NCBI GenBank assembly: GCA_900540735.1 | Contig: UQHB01000004.1 | Coordinates: 38,534 to 102,533 of the forward strand | DNA length: 64,000 bases | Direction of reading: 5' to 3' | DNA from: an uncultured Megasphaera sp. | GTDB taxonomy: Bacteria > Bacillota > Negativicutes > Veillonellales > Megasphaeraceae | The notes under the pieces: model-generated | What the model saw: only the letters and a program-made list of their open reading frames with translations | The model's database searches: none | Told to the model about the DNA's origin: nothing | Program-made: the position numbers and the translations under genes | Shown: in pieces, positions 24,641 to 31,875 of the stretch | Layout: each line of letters begins with the position of its first letter | Numbering within the stretch: position 1 is the stretch's first letter

Positions 24641-24792
24641 GTAGAAAAGATCATCTACGACTCATCAGGTCTTCGAGTTGTTCCTATACCCCTCGAACAC
24701 CCCTATCTCGAGACTTGGTGATTAAGGTATCGTCTTCCCCCGATGGTATCTTAGCTAGAAAAGAGTCAGCTCCCCTCGCTGGCTCTTTTCTT
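24641..24792 (+). ncRNA. Putative small RNA with C-rich loops and intrinsic terminator
   Basis: About 150 bases with no ORF and strong structure. Stem 1 pairs 24661-24677 with 24707-24722, enclosing an open stretch with CCCC at 24689-24692 and 24700-24703. Stem 2 pairs 24724-24734 with 24742-24752 (11 bp with G-U pairs), loop TTCCCCC. Stem 3 pairs 24759-24770 with 24778-24789, loop TCCCCTC, and ends in TTTTCTT as a terminator. Four exposed C4-C5 tracts are complementary to Shine-Dalgarno sequences, the pattern of Staphylococcus Rsa RNAs. A TTCGAG/CTCGAA pairing competes with stem 1. I do not recognise it as a named family; 6S RNA seems unlikely from the shape. Confidence 0.65.
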
Positions 24793-24984
24793 ATGCAGTT
24801 AAGATTTTATGGTATTGATAAAACTGAAAATGAATATTCATTTTAATTGGATGAATACAAATAAATGAAAACCGTGTTCATTACCCGAAGGGAAAATGAT
24901 TTTTTAGAAGAAAAAATTATAACTTTTTTGGGGTACACCTCAAAAACCCAGTAAATACCTATATTGTTACCGATTCGGTATGCA

Positions 24985-25013
24985 TTGACATTTTTAATAT
25001 TTCGTGCAATAAT
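24985..25013 (+). promoter_or_regulatory. Promoter of the ferredoxin gene
   Basis: TTGACA (24985-24990), 17-base spacer, AATAAT (25008-25013), with a leader of about 50 bases. Bases 24793-24984 are AT-rich and show nothing else I can support. Confidence 0.75.
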
Positions 25014-25070
25014 GAGAAAGACGAAGGGCGATAGACCCCGAAATAGAATGAGTGTTGGAGGTGAAAAAAC

Positions 25071-25235
25071 ATGCATGTTATTTCCGACGAATGCGTAAAA
25101 TGCGGTGCTTGTGCTTCTGCTTGTCCGGTTGAAGCCATTGAAGAAGGCGACACAAAATACGTTGTAACTGATAGCTGCATCGACTGCGGCTCTTGCGAAT
25201 CCGTATGTCCTACAGGTGCTATTTCTGCTGAATAA
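25071..25235 (+). CDS. Clostridial-type 2[4Fe-4S] ferredoxin
   Basis: A 54-residue low-potential electron carrier. Two complete CxxCxxCxxxCP motifs are present: CVKCGACASACP and CIDCGSCESVCP. Each half is followed by the usual (V/T)-(E/G)-AI end, showing the internal twofold repeat. GGAGG lies 9-10 bases before the ATG. It stands alone with its own promoter and terminator, which fits a highly expressed housekeeping carrier in a fermenter. It could feed hydrogenase, pyruvate-ferredoxin oxidoreductase or the LcdC activator; none of these links is shown here except by co-occurrence. Confidence 0.95.
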   Translation: MHVISDECVKCGACASACPVEAIEEGDTKYVVTDSCIDCGSCESVCPTGAISAE

Positions 25236-25250
25236 TAGCATTGATACCAT

Positions 25251-25285
25251 AAAAAAAGGAGACATGAATATGTCTCCTTTTTTTT
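25251..25285 (+). terminator. Intrinsic terminator of the ferredoxin gene
   Basis: AAAAAAAGGAGACAT and ATGTCTCCTTTTTTTT form a perfect stem with a 4-base loop. Its AGGAG and ATG could be mistaken for a start site of lspA. Confidence 0.85.
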
Positions 25286-25365
25286 ATTTGCATGTTAGAA
25301 AGTTCTGTGATAGGATAAAAGCATTGCAACAGACAATACAACACGCAAGAAAGAGGAGACATGTC

Positions 25366-25803
25366 GTGCCCGTATTATGTATTGCCCTCGTGACCGTACT
25401 CCTGGATCAGGGAAGTAAATGGTATATTCGCGAGGCTATGATGCTTCATGAATCCATTCCGGTCATTCCGGGATTTTTTCATATAACCTATATTTTAAAT
25501 CGCGGTGCAGCCTTTGGGATTTTAGAAAATCAACGGTGGCTTTTTTTGGTCATTGCCCTTATCTTATTCCTTATATACGGCCTATGCCGCCATAAAATTC
25601 CTACGCACCCTTTCGTCCAGCTCGGTGTCGGTATGCTCTTAGGCGGAGCCTTAGGTAATGCCGTTGACCGGGGCCTGCGCGGTGCCGTAACAGATTTCTT
25701 TGATTTTCGGGTCTGGCCGGTATTCAATGTTGCCGACATCGGTATCGTCGTCGGCGTATGCTTGCTTCTTTGGTATAGCTGGACTCATATTTCAGATTCG
25801 TGA
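25366..25803 (+). CDS. lspA: Lipoprotein signal peptidase II
   Basis: A 145-residue membrane aspartic peptidase that cleaves the signal peptide of prolipoproteins after lipid attachment. Four hydrophobic segments are seen, with the family boxes LDQGSKW, NRGAAFGIL, GNAVDRG and FNVADIGIV; the catalytic aspartates lie in the last two. I use GTG 25366 because GAGGAG sits 7 bases upstream and the first helix then begins at once, as in other LspA. The in-frame ATGs near 25.26 kb lie inside the ferredoxin terminator. It runs into rluD with a small gap and pyrR follows. Confidence 0.9.
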   Translation: MPVLCIALVTVLLDQGSKWYIREAMMLHESIPVIPGFFHITYILNRGAAFGILENQRWLFLVIALILFLIYGLCRHKIPTHPFVQLGVGMLLGGALGNAVDRGLRGAVTDFFDFRVWPVFNVADIGIVVGVCLLLWYSWTHISDS

Positions 25804-25811
25804 GGACTCGT

Positions 25812-26732
25812 ATGGAAGAAAAGATACTCGTAACTACAAGTGAAGATGCAGGGAAGCGGCTAGATGTTTATTTAGCAGAGACCTTGGACATTTCGCGAAG
25901 TTTTGCCCAAGGGTTGATTGAAAAAGGACAAGCAGCGATGGCTGCCGGTAAAGTAAAAGCCAATCGCCGCCTTAATGAGGGTGAAACGATTCGTGTGCAA
26001 GTGGAAATGCAGGAAGAATTGACGGCAACAGCTGAAAACATTCCCTTAGACATTGTCTATGAAGATAAAGATATTATTGTCATTAATAAGGCCCGCGGTA
26101 TGGTCGTCCATCCAGCAGCCGGTAATTACCACGGCACCTTAGTCAATGCCTTACTCTATCATTGCCAAGGTGAATTATCCGGCATTAATGGCGTCATTCG
26201 TCCTGGCATTGTCCATCGCTTAGATAAAGATACATCTGGTGTCATGGTTGCCGCTAAAACGGACGAAGCTCATAAGGGACTGGCTGCACAAATCAAAGCA
26301 CACAGTGCGAAACGGACCTATTGGGCCTTAGTCCACGGCAATATTGTCGAAGATAAAGGTCTCGTCGATGCTCCCATTGGCCGAGACCCGAAAGATAGAA
26401 TTAAAATGGCCGTCACCTTTAAAGGCGGCCGCGAAGCAGTGACCCATTTCCGTGTCCTCAAGCGATACGGCGACTATACGTGGATTGAATGTAAGCTCGA
26501 AACAGGCCGCACCCACCAAATCCGCGTGCACATGGCCTATATTCATCATCCTGTCGTCAACGACCCCTTGTACGGCTATAAGAAGGATGATTTCCCTATT
26601 GTCGGCCAAGCCCTTCATTCTCATTGCTTGGATTTGGTTCATCCCATTACAGGGCAGGCTATGCATTTTGAAGCACCGGCTCCGGCAGACTTTGAAGCAT
26701 GCTTGCAAGAAGCGGACGCGCGGCGCGAGTGA
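25812..26732 (+). CDS. rluD: 23S rRNA pseudouridine synthase, RluD family
   Basis: A 306-residue RluA/RluD-type enzyme. An N-terminal S4 RNA-binding domain (about 12-75, RLDVYLAE-LDISRS) precedes the catalytic domain with VVHPAAGNYHGTLVNALL and HRLDKDTSGVMV, where the second Asp is catalytic, then GRTHQIRVHMAYI. It makes pseudouridines in helix 69 of 23S rRNA if orthologous to RluD. GAGG at 25802-25805 overlaps the lspA stop and supports ATG 25812; a GTG at 25800 is the alternative. The lspA-rluD-pyrR order is familiar from Bacillus and other Firmicutes. Confidence 0.92.
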   Translation: MEEKILVTTSEDAGKRLDVYLAETLDISRSFAQGLIEKGQAAMAAGKVKANRRLNEGETIRVQVEMQEELTATAENIPLDIVYEDKDIIVINKARGMVVHPAAGNYHGTLVNALLYHCQGELSGINGVIRPGIVHRLDKDTSGVMVAAKTDEAHKGLAAQIKAHSAKRTYWALVHGNIVEDKGLVDAPIGRDPKDRIKMAVTFKGGREAVTHFRVLKRYGDYTWIECKLETGRTHQIRVHMAYIHHPVVNDPLYGYKKDDFPIVGQALHSHCLDLVHPITGQAMHFEAPAPADFEACLQEADARRE

Positions 26733-26739
26733 GGTGCCT

Positions 26740-27279
26740 ATGTGGAACGATAAACATATCTTGATGGACGAAAAAGCCATGGGCCGGGCCATTCGCCGTA
26801 TTGCCCATGAAATTATTGAACGCAATAAAGGCCTTGATAGAACGGTTCTCGTCGGTATCCATACGCGGGGCGTGCCCTTAGCGAAACGCTTGGCTACGGA
26901 GTTAGCAGCTATTGAAGGTAAAGGCGTGCCCGTTTTTGACCTCGATATTTCGGCCTATCGCGACGATGACAAAAAAAGTACGATTAACCAAATCGGGGCC
27001 AGTGCCAAACAATTTGATGCGGATAATAAAATCGTTGTCCTCGTCGATGATGTACTCTACACAGGACGGACGGTCCGCTCGGCTCTCAATGCCATTATGG
27101 AAATGGGACGGCCTCAATTCATTGAGCTCGCTGTCCTCGTCGACCGGGGCCATCGGGAATTGCCCATCCGGGCCGATTACGTTGGCAAAAACGTGCCCAC
27201 GTCGCGGCGCGAAGATATTTCTGTGCAGCTCAAAGAAACGGATGATTGTGACCAAGTCGTCTTGCGTGAAGACGTGTAA
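26740..27279 (+). CDS. pyrR: Bifunctional pyrimidine operon regulator / uracil phosphoribosyltransferase
   Basis: PyrR binds pyr mRNA leaders in response to UMP and has weak uracil phosphoribosyltransferase activity. The 179-residue protein has the PRPP-binding VVLVDDVLYTGRTVR motif and the GIHTRGVPLAKRL and LVDRGHRELPIRADYVGKN segments that typify PyrR. The start at 26740 leaves only a 7-base gap to rluD; GAGG precedes it. No pyr biosynthetic genes follow; the transcript ends at a terminator 5 bases on, so it acts in trans. Confidence 0.93.
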   Translation: MWNDKHILMDEKAMGRAIRRIAHEIIERNKGLDRTVLVGIHTRGVPLAKRLATELAAIEGKGVPVFDLDISAYRDDDKKSTINQIGASAKQFDADNKIVVLVDDVLYTGRTVRSALNAIMEMGRPQFIELAVLVDRGHRELPIRADYVGKNVPTSRREDISVQLKETDDCDQVVLREDV

Positions 27280-27283
27280 TACT

Positions 27284-27317
27284 GAATCCCTTTGCAGAAA
27301 TGCGAAGGGATTTTTTG
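27284..27317 (+). terminator. Intrinsic terminator after pyrR
   Basis: AATCCCTTtGC and GCgAAGGGATT form the stem, followed by TTTTTG. Confidence 0.85.
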
Positions 27318-27321
27318 TGTG

Positions 27322-27356
27322 CCAAGATTTTCCAGACACTGTCTGGAAAATCTTGG
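27322..27356. repeat. 35-base perfect palindrome upstream of rhuM
   Basis: Arms 27322-27338 and 27340-27356 (17 bp each, CCAAGATTTTCC-type) flank a single central C with no mismatch. No T-run follows. It lies between the pyrR terminator and the rhuM promoter region, so it may be an operator, an integration site or a recombination scar. Confidence 0.75.
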
Positions 27357-27436
27357 TATAGCATTAATTGCTTTACGAATTTGCATTCTCTGTGGTACGA
27401 TACGGATATAAAATCATAGTAATGGAGAGACGGAAC

Positions 27437-28479
27437 ATGAGTGATAAAAAGCAAATATCTATTCGCAGTTCAGCAGCAGAATATTTAACCTATATTGCTT
27501 CTGTAGGAGAACAAGAAAATAGCATTGAACTACGATATGAAGATGAAAATATTTGGTTAACGCAACGGATGATGGCTTACTTGTATGATGTTGATGTACG
27601 AACTATTAGTGAGCATATAAAGAAAATTTACAAGGATGCAGAATTAAATGAACATTCAACTATCCGGAAATTCCGGATAGTTCAAACTGAAGGTACACGA
27701 CAAGTGAATCGGTTAGTTAGTCATTACAATTTACAGATGATTATTGCTGTTGGCTTTAAAGTAAATTCTGAACGAGCTGTGCAATTCCGCAAATGGGTTA
27801 ATGAAATTGCTGAAGAATTCACTATCAAAGGCTGGGTCATGGACGATGACCGACTTAAACGAGGGACGTATTTAACCGATAAATATTTTGAAGAACAACT
27901 GGAACGAGTACGGGAAATTCGTGCGAGTGAACGCAAATTCTACCAAAAAATTACGGATTTATATGCTACTGCTGTGGATTATGATAAGGATGCCAAAGCA
28001 ACAAGAAGATTTTATGGTACAGTCCAAAATAAGATGCATTTTGCTGTGTCTGGACATACGGATGCAGAACTTATTGTAGAACGTGCTGACAGCACTAAAA
28101 AACATATGGGACTTACATCATGGCAAGATGCTCCTAATGGAAAAATCAAAAAATCAGATGTAACGATTGCTAAAAATTATTTAAGTCATGATGAATTGAT
28201 ACAGCTCAATCGCATGGTTGCTTCATATTTAGATTTTGCAGAATCTAAATATGAAGCAAGATTCCCTTGACGATGCATGATTGGGAAATTCGGCTAGATC
28301 GATTTATAGAAATGTTTGAGTATGGCATGCTTCAAGATGCAGGAAAAGTGAGTGCTGAAATTGCTCGTATTCACGCAGAAACGGAGTTTGAGAAGTATCG
28401 TATTATTCAGGATAAAGCCTTTGTATCAGATTATGATAAATTTATTTTAGAAGAAAAAGAAAAGAATCATTCCAAGTAA
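27437..28479 (+). pseudogene. RhuM-family (virulence protein RhuM) gene split by a frameshift
   Basis: The 5' part (27437-28270) encodes the RhuM start IELRYEDENIWLTQRMMAYLYDVDVRTISEHI, STIRKFRIVQTEG, the Bro-N-like VGFKVNSERAVQFRKW segment, and ends prematurely at YLDFAESKYEARFP. The normal C-terminal continuation is read in another frame from about 28258: KIPLTMHDWEIRLDRF then DAGKVSAEIARIHAETEFEKYRIIQDK. One missing base near 28257 (in GAAGCAAG) restores a single frame. The function of RhuM proteins is not established; they turn up in accessory DNA. GGAG lies 9 bases before ATG 27437. An internal 25-base palindrome is present. Could be a recent inactivation or a sequence error. Confidence 0.8.
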
Positions 28480-28485
28480 AATACG

Positions 28486-28527
28486 AATCCCTTGTCTTCT
28501 TATACGAGAAACAAGGGATATTTTATT
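28486..28527 (+). terminator. Intrinsic terminator after rhuM
   Basis: ATCCCTTGT and ACAAGGGAT pair around a 15-base loop, followed by ATTTTATT. Confidence 0.7.
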
Positions 28528-28533
28528 GGTCCG

Positions 28534-28562
28534 TTGAATTATATGAAGAGAATTGTTATACT
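28534..28562 (+). promoter_or_regulatory. Promoter of the dhaKLM operon
   Basis: TTGAAT (28534-28539), 17-base spacer, TATACT (28557-28562), about 50 bases before dhaK. Confidence 0.6.
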
Positions 28563-28616
28563 TAAGTAAAATGAATCGCTTTACTTTTAGACATACCTAT
28601 TTAAGGAGGGAATTAC

Positions 28617-29606
28617 ATGAAAAAACTGATTAATGACGTGAACAACGTCGAAGAAGAAATGATTTTGGGACTCGTGAAATCAGCACCGCAGAAGTTGGCA
28701 AAACTCGATGACTATACAGTTGTCGTCCGCAAAGACAAGAAGCAAGGCAAAGTTGCACTCGTCAGCGGCGGCGGCTCTGGCCATGAACCAGCTCATGCTG
28801 GCTACGTCGGTATAGGCATGCTTGATGCAGCTGTAGCTGGGACGGTCTTCACGTCGCCTGCACCGGATGCGATTTTAGAAGGCATGAAAGCCGTAGCTAC
28901 AGACGAAGGCGTGCTCTGCGTCGTCAAGAATTACCAAGGCGATGTCATGAATTTTGAAATGGCCATCGAACTGGCTGCTGATGAAGGGATTAAAGCCGAT
29001 TATGTTGTCGTCAATGACGATGTAGCCGTTAAAGACAGCTTGTATACGACAGGCCGCCGCGGCGTAGCTGGCACGATTTTCGTCCATAAAATTGCCGGTG
29101 CTAAAGCAGAAGCAGGCGGTTCTTTGGAAGATGTCAAAGCTGTTGCCGAAAAGGTCATTGCCAATGTACGGACTATGGGCATGGCCATTGAACCGTGCAC
29201 CGTTCCGGCTGCAGGTAAACCGGGCTTTACGCTCAACGACGACGAAATGGAAATTGGTATTGGCATTCACGGCGAACCGGGGACCCATCGGGAAAAATTA
29301 AAGAGTGCTAACGAAATTGCGGAAATGCTCTTAGATAAAATCATGGATGACCTCGACTACAAAGGCCACGAAGTTGTCGTTCTCGTAAATGGCATGGGTG
29401 CTACACCGTTGATGGAATTATATATTATTAACAATTATGTCCACGATTTTCTCGCATCGCATGGCGTGAAAATTTATGATACCATGGTTGGCAATTACGT
29501 GACGTCCATCGAAATGGCTGGGTTCTCGATTACCATTCTCCGTCTCGATGACGAAACGAAAGCTTTATACAATGCTGCAGCCGATACGCTGGCATGGAAA
29601 AAATAA
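28617..29606 (+). CDS. dhaK: Dihydroxyacetone kinase, substrate-binding subunit
   Basis: DhaK binds dihydroxyacetone covalently through a histidine so that DhaL can phosphorylate it. The 329-residue protein has ALVSGGGSGHEPAHAGYVG near the N-terminus and the histidine in IGIGIHGEPGTHRE about two thirds along. NGMGATPLMELYI near the end is also typical. AAGGAGGG lies 7-8 bases upstream. First gene of dhaK-dhaL-dhaM with a 14-base gap to dhaL. The pathway joins glycerol or dihydroxyacetone breakdown to glycolysis. Confidence 0.95.
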   Translation: MKKLINDVNNVEEEMILGLVKSAPQKLAKLDDYTVVVRKDKKQGKVALVSGGGSGHEPAHAGYVGIGMLDAAVAGTVFTSPAPDAILEGMKAVATDEGVLCVVKNYQGDVMNFEMAIELAADEGIKADYVVVNDDVAVKDSLYTTGRRGVAGTIFVHKIAGAKAEAGGSLEDVKAVAEKVIANVRTMGMAIEPCTVPAAGKPGFTLNDDEMEIGIGIHGEPGTHREKLKSANEIAEMLLDKIMDDLDYKGHEVVVLVNGMGATPLMELYIINNYVHDFLASHGVKIYDTMVGNYVTSIEMAGFSITILRLDDETKALYNAAADTLAWKK

Positions 29607-29620
29607 AGGAGTTTTAACGA

Positions 29621-30256
29621 ATGGAAGCAATAGATAGTGCAGCCTTGCTGGATATATTACAGGCAATGGCAAAGAAAATGGAAAGTGAAAAAGACTATTT
29701 AACGGAACTAGATAATGAAATTGCTGACGGCGACCACGGCATTAATTTAGCTCGCGGCTTTGCAGCTGTCGAAGAAAAGTTGCCGTCTTTGGCTGGTAAA
29801 GATATTGGTACTATTTTAAAGACTGCTGGCATGCAGCTCGTCTCCAAAGTGGGTGGTGCGTCCGGTGCCTTATACGGTACGTTCTTCATGAAAGCCGGTA
29901 TGGCTGCGAAGGGCCTCGATACCTTAGACGGCGCAGCCTTAGTAAAGGTTTTAGGTGCTGGCGTAGAAGGCATCAAATCCCGTGGCAAAGCGACGACTGG
30001 TGAAAAGACCATGCTCGATGCATGGGTACCGGCCTTAGAAGCGTTAGATGCAGGCCTAACGAGCGGCCAATCCTTGGCCGATGCCTTAGGTGATGCTGTA
30101 GGAGCTGCCGAAGAAGGTGTAGAATACACGAAGACGATTATTGCGACGAAAGGCCGGGCTAGTTATATTGGCGAACGGAGCCTTGGCCATCAAGACCCGG
30201 GCGCAACGTCAACGCTCTATATGCTGCAAGTCTTGCAGCAAGCTGTACAAGGATAA
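29621..30256 (+). CDS. dhaL: Dihydroxyacetone kinase, ADP-binding subunit
   Basis: DhaL holds a permanently bound ADP that is rephosphorylated by DhaM and passes phosphate to DhaK-bound dihydroxyacetone. The Mg-ADP aspartates are Asp31, Asp36 and Asp38 in LDNEIADGDHG; the family segments KVGGASGALYGTFF, GEKTMLDAWVPA and GRASYIGERSLGHQDPGA follow. Length 211 is normal. Lies 14 bases after dhaK with AAAGGAG; a hairpin separates it from dhaM. Confidence 0.95.
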   Translation: MEAIDSAALLDILQAMAKKMESEKDYLTELDNEIADGDHGINLARGFAAVEEKLPSLAGKDIGTILKTAGMQLVSKVGGASGALYGTFFMKAGMAAKGLDTLDGAALVKVLGAGVEGIKSRGKATTGEKTMLDAWVPALEALDAGLTSGQSLADALGDAVGAAEEGVEYTKTIIATKGRASYIGERSLGHQDPGATSTLYMLQVLQQAVQG

Positions 30257-30265
30257 CAAATATGG

Positions 30266-30292
30266 TAGTGGAGCCCTTTTGGGGCTCCTTTA
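30266..30292 (+). terminator. Terminator-like hairpin between dhaL and dhaM
   Basis: GGAGCCC and GGGCTCC pair around TTTTG, followed by TTTACTTT. Inside the operon it may lower dhaM expression rather than end it. Confidence 0.55.
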
Positions 30293-30318
30293 CTTTGCAA
30301 CTTACAGGAGGTATGAAA

Positions 30319-30708
30319 ATGGTTGGAATTGTAGTTATTTCGCATAGCCAAAAAGCGGCAGAAGGAACGGCAGAACTGGCAAAAATGATGGCTCCTAACG
30401 CGCCCATTGTCCCGGCTGGCGGCATGGATGACGGCGGCTTAGGCACGAGCTTTACGAAGATTAGCAATGCTGTCGATGCTGTTTACAGCAATGACGGCGT
30501 AGCCTTTATTATGGATATGGGTAGTGCTGTTATGACGGCCGAAATGGTCGTCGAAGCCTTGTCCGATAAGAAGCTCAAGCTCCTCGACTGCCCCATGGTC
30601 GAAGGGGCCATTATTGCAGCTGTTGAAGTGGTGGGCGGCACGAAATTAGAGGATTTACAAGAAAAGGTAGACGCTGCACGAGAACCTAAAATTGATGATG
30701 CCTTGTGA
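30319..30708 (+). CDS. dhaM: PTS-dependent dihydroxyacetone kinase phosphotransferase subunit (EIIA-type)
   Basis: A 129-residue mannose-type EIIA domain; His9 in VGIVVISHS is the phosphorylated residue. It takes phosphate from HPr of the PTS and recharges ADP on DhaL. Only the EIIA domain is present, as in Gram-positive DhaM, without the fused HPr and EI domains of E. coli. An ATG at 30313 is too close to AGGAGG, so 30319 is used (7-base spacing). GLGTSFTKI, DMGSAVMTAEM and PMVEGAIIAAV are family segments. Implies a PEP-dependent kinase. Confidence 0.93.
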   Translation: MVGIVVISHSQKAAEGTAELAKMMAPNAPIVPAGGMDDGGLGTSFTKISNAVDAVYSNDGVAFIMDMGSAVMTAEMVVEALSDKKLKLLDCPMVEGAIIAAVEVVGGTKLEDLQEKVDAAREPKIDDAL

Positions 30709-30804
30709 GCCGCCTCTTAGAGTGGAGTAGACCTTGACGGATTTCCTCGACATAGCGGATAGTATGGTCATTACGTTTTACCATGTATGAGGAGATGAAT
30801 AGGG

Positions 30805-31752
30805 ATGCGTCGATTGTTGCGGTTTATCATCAAAATCGTCCTGGTCATAGCCGTCGTTGTCATCGCCATTGGCAGTTATATTGGCAATGTGGCGTACACG
30901 GAATTTCGCGAAGCCCCGTGGGATTCCCTCTTAGGCATTGAAAATCATGCCAAAGACGTGAGCGTCATTGACCACTGGGAAGAAGAGCGGGGCTGGGAAA
31001 AAGTGTGGGTCACGGATCCAGATGGGACACGCCTGCGTGGCACGTATATTGAAAACAGCGAGCCTACAGACCAGACCGTTATTTTACTGCACGGTCTCTA
31101 CCAGAATCGTTCTATGTGCTTGCCTTACATCAGCATCTATCGCAATTTAGGGTATAATGTCTTGCTCATTGACTTGCGCGGTCACGGCGAAAGTGGCGGC
31201 AGCCATACGGACTGGGGCTTGAGCGAACAAGGCGATATGGACGCGTGGATACAATTTTTGCGTGAAAAAAATGAGCACATGCAAATCGGCTTACACGGCA
31301 TTTCCCTCGGTGCGGCTATGTCCCTCCTCTATGCCGGTGGTGACCACGGCAAGAATATTTCTTTCGTCGTTGCCGATAGTTCTTATGGGAATATTATCGC
31401 TTTAGGACAAGAAAAATTGCGTGAAGCTCAAGCCGATAAATGGACCATTCGAGGCTATAAAGTCTTAGATCCTTTCTTTCAAGGGGCCATGTATTATCAC
31501 ACGCGCAAGCTCGTCTCTGATATTGAACCAGCCCAAGCGGTCAAGCATATTACGGTACCGGTCTTATTCTTGCATGGCAGCGACGACGAGCTCGTACCGG
31601 TAAAGACAGCTAAGAGCCTGTACGATAATTGCCAAAGTAAGGACAAGGCCATTTACGTCTTTGGCCATTCCGGCCATGCTGTTGGCATTGCGACGAATAA
31701 ACAAGAATATATAAACGTAGTCACAGGCTTTTTGCATCATGCCAATTCGTAA
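30805..31752 (+). CDS. Membrane-anchored alpha/beta hydrolase
   Basis: A 315-residue serine hydrolase with one N-terminal membrane helix (about 7-27). The catalytic triad can be placed: nucleophile Ser in LHGISLGAAMS, Asp in HGSDDELVP and His in FGHSGHAVG. The oxyanion segment LLHGLYQNRS and the DLRGHGESGG turn are typical of the BEM46/YqkD-like group. The catalytic domain probably faces outside. Substrate unknown; acyl esters are likely for the fold. GGAG lies upstream at normal spacing. It is not obviously in an operon with dhaM (96-base gap). Confidence 0.88.
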   Translation: MRRLLRFIIKIVLVIAVVVIAIGSYIGNVAYTEFREAPWDSLLGIENHAKDVSVIDHWEEERGWEKVWVTDPDGTRLRGTYIENSEPTDQTVILLHGLYQNRSMCLPYISIYRNLGYNVLLIDLRGHGESGGSHTDWGLSEQGDMDAWIQFLREKNEHMQIGLHGISLGAAMSLLYAGGDHGKNISFVVADSSYGNIIALGQEKLREAQADKWTIRGYKVLDPFFQGAMYYHTRKLVSDIEPAQAVKHITVPVLFLHGSDDELVPVKTAKSLYDNCQSKDKAIYVFGHSGHAVGIATNKQEYINVVTGFLHHANS

Positions 31753-31758
31753 TGATGC

Positions 31759-31787
31759 TTGACGAAGCCTGACGAGACTACTATAAT
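31759..31787 (+). promoter_or_regulatory. Promoter of the ribonucleotide reductase gene
   Basis: TTGACG (31759-31764), 17-base spacer, TATAAT (31782-31787). Confidence 0.75.
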
Positions 31788-31801
31788 ATGGATTGTAAAT
31801 C

Positions 31802-31838
31802 ACCCGTATCTACTAGATATTGTAGGTACGGGTTTTAT
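31802..31838 (+). terminator. Terminator-like hairpin in the ribonucleotide reductase leader
   Basis: CCCGTATCTAC and GTAGGTACGGG pair with one mismatch, followed by TTTTATAT. It lies after the promoter and 38 bases before the gene, so it may attenuate it; alternatively it ends the hydrolase transcript. Confidence 0.6.
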
Positions 31839-31875
31839 ATGCACCATATGAAGCAAGATAACTAGGAGGTACGAC

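Noticed and set aside
24841..25265. 140-residue minus-strand frame across the ferredoxin gene
   Set aside because: It is antisense to the ferredoxin, its promoter and its terminator.
25264..25365. ATG starts for lspA near 25264-25270 with AGGAG upstream
   Set aside because: They are part of the ferredoxin terminator stem, and would add about 30 polar residues before the first LspA helix; GTG 25366 fits better.
31802..31838. Cobalamin riboswitch before the class II ribonucleotide reductase
   Set aside because: The leader is under 100 bases and lacks the B12-box sequence; only a terminator-like hairpin is present.
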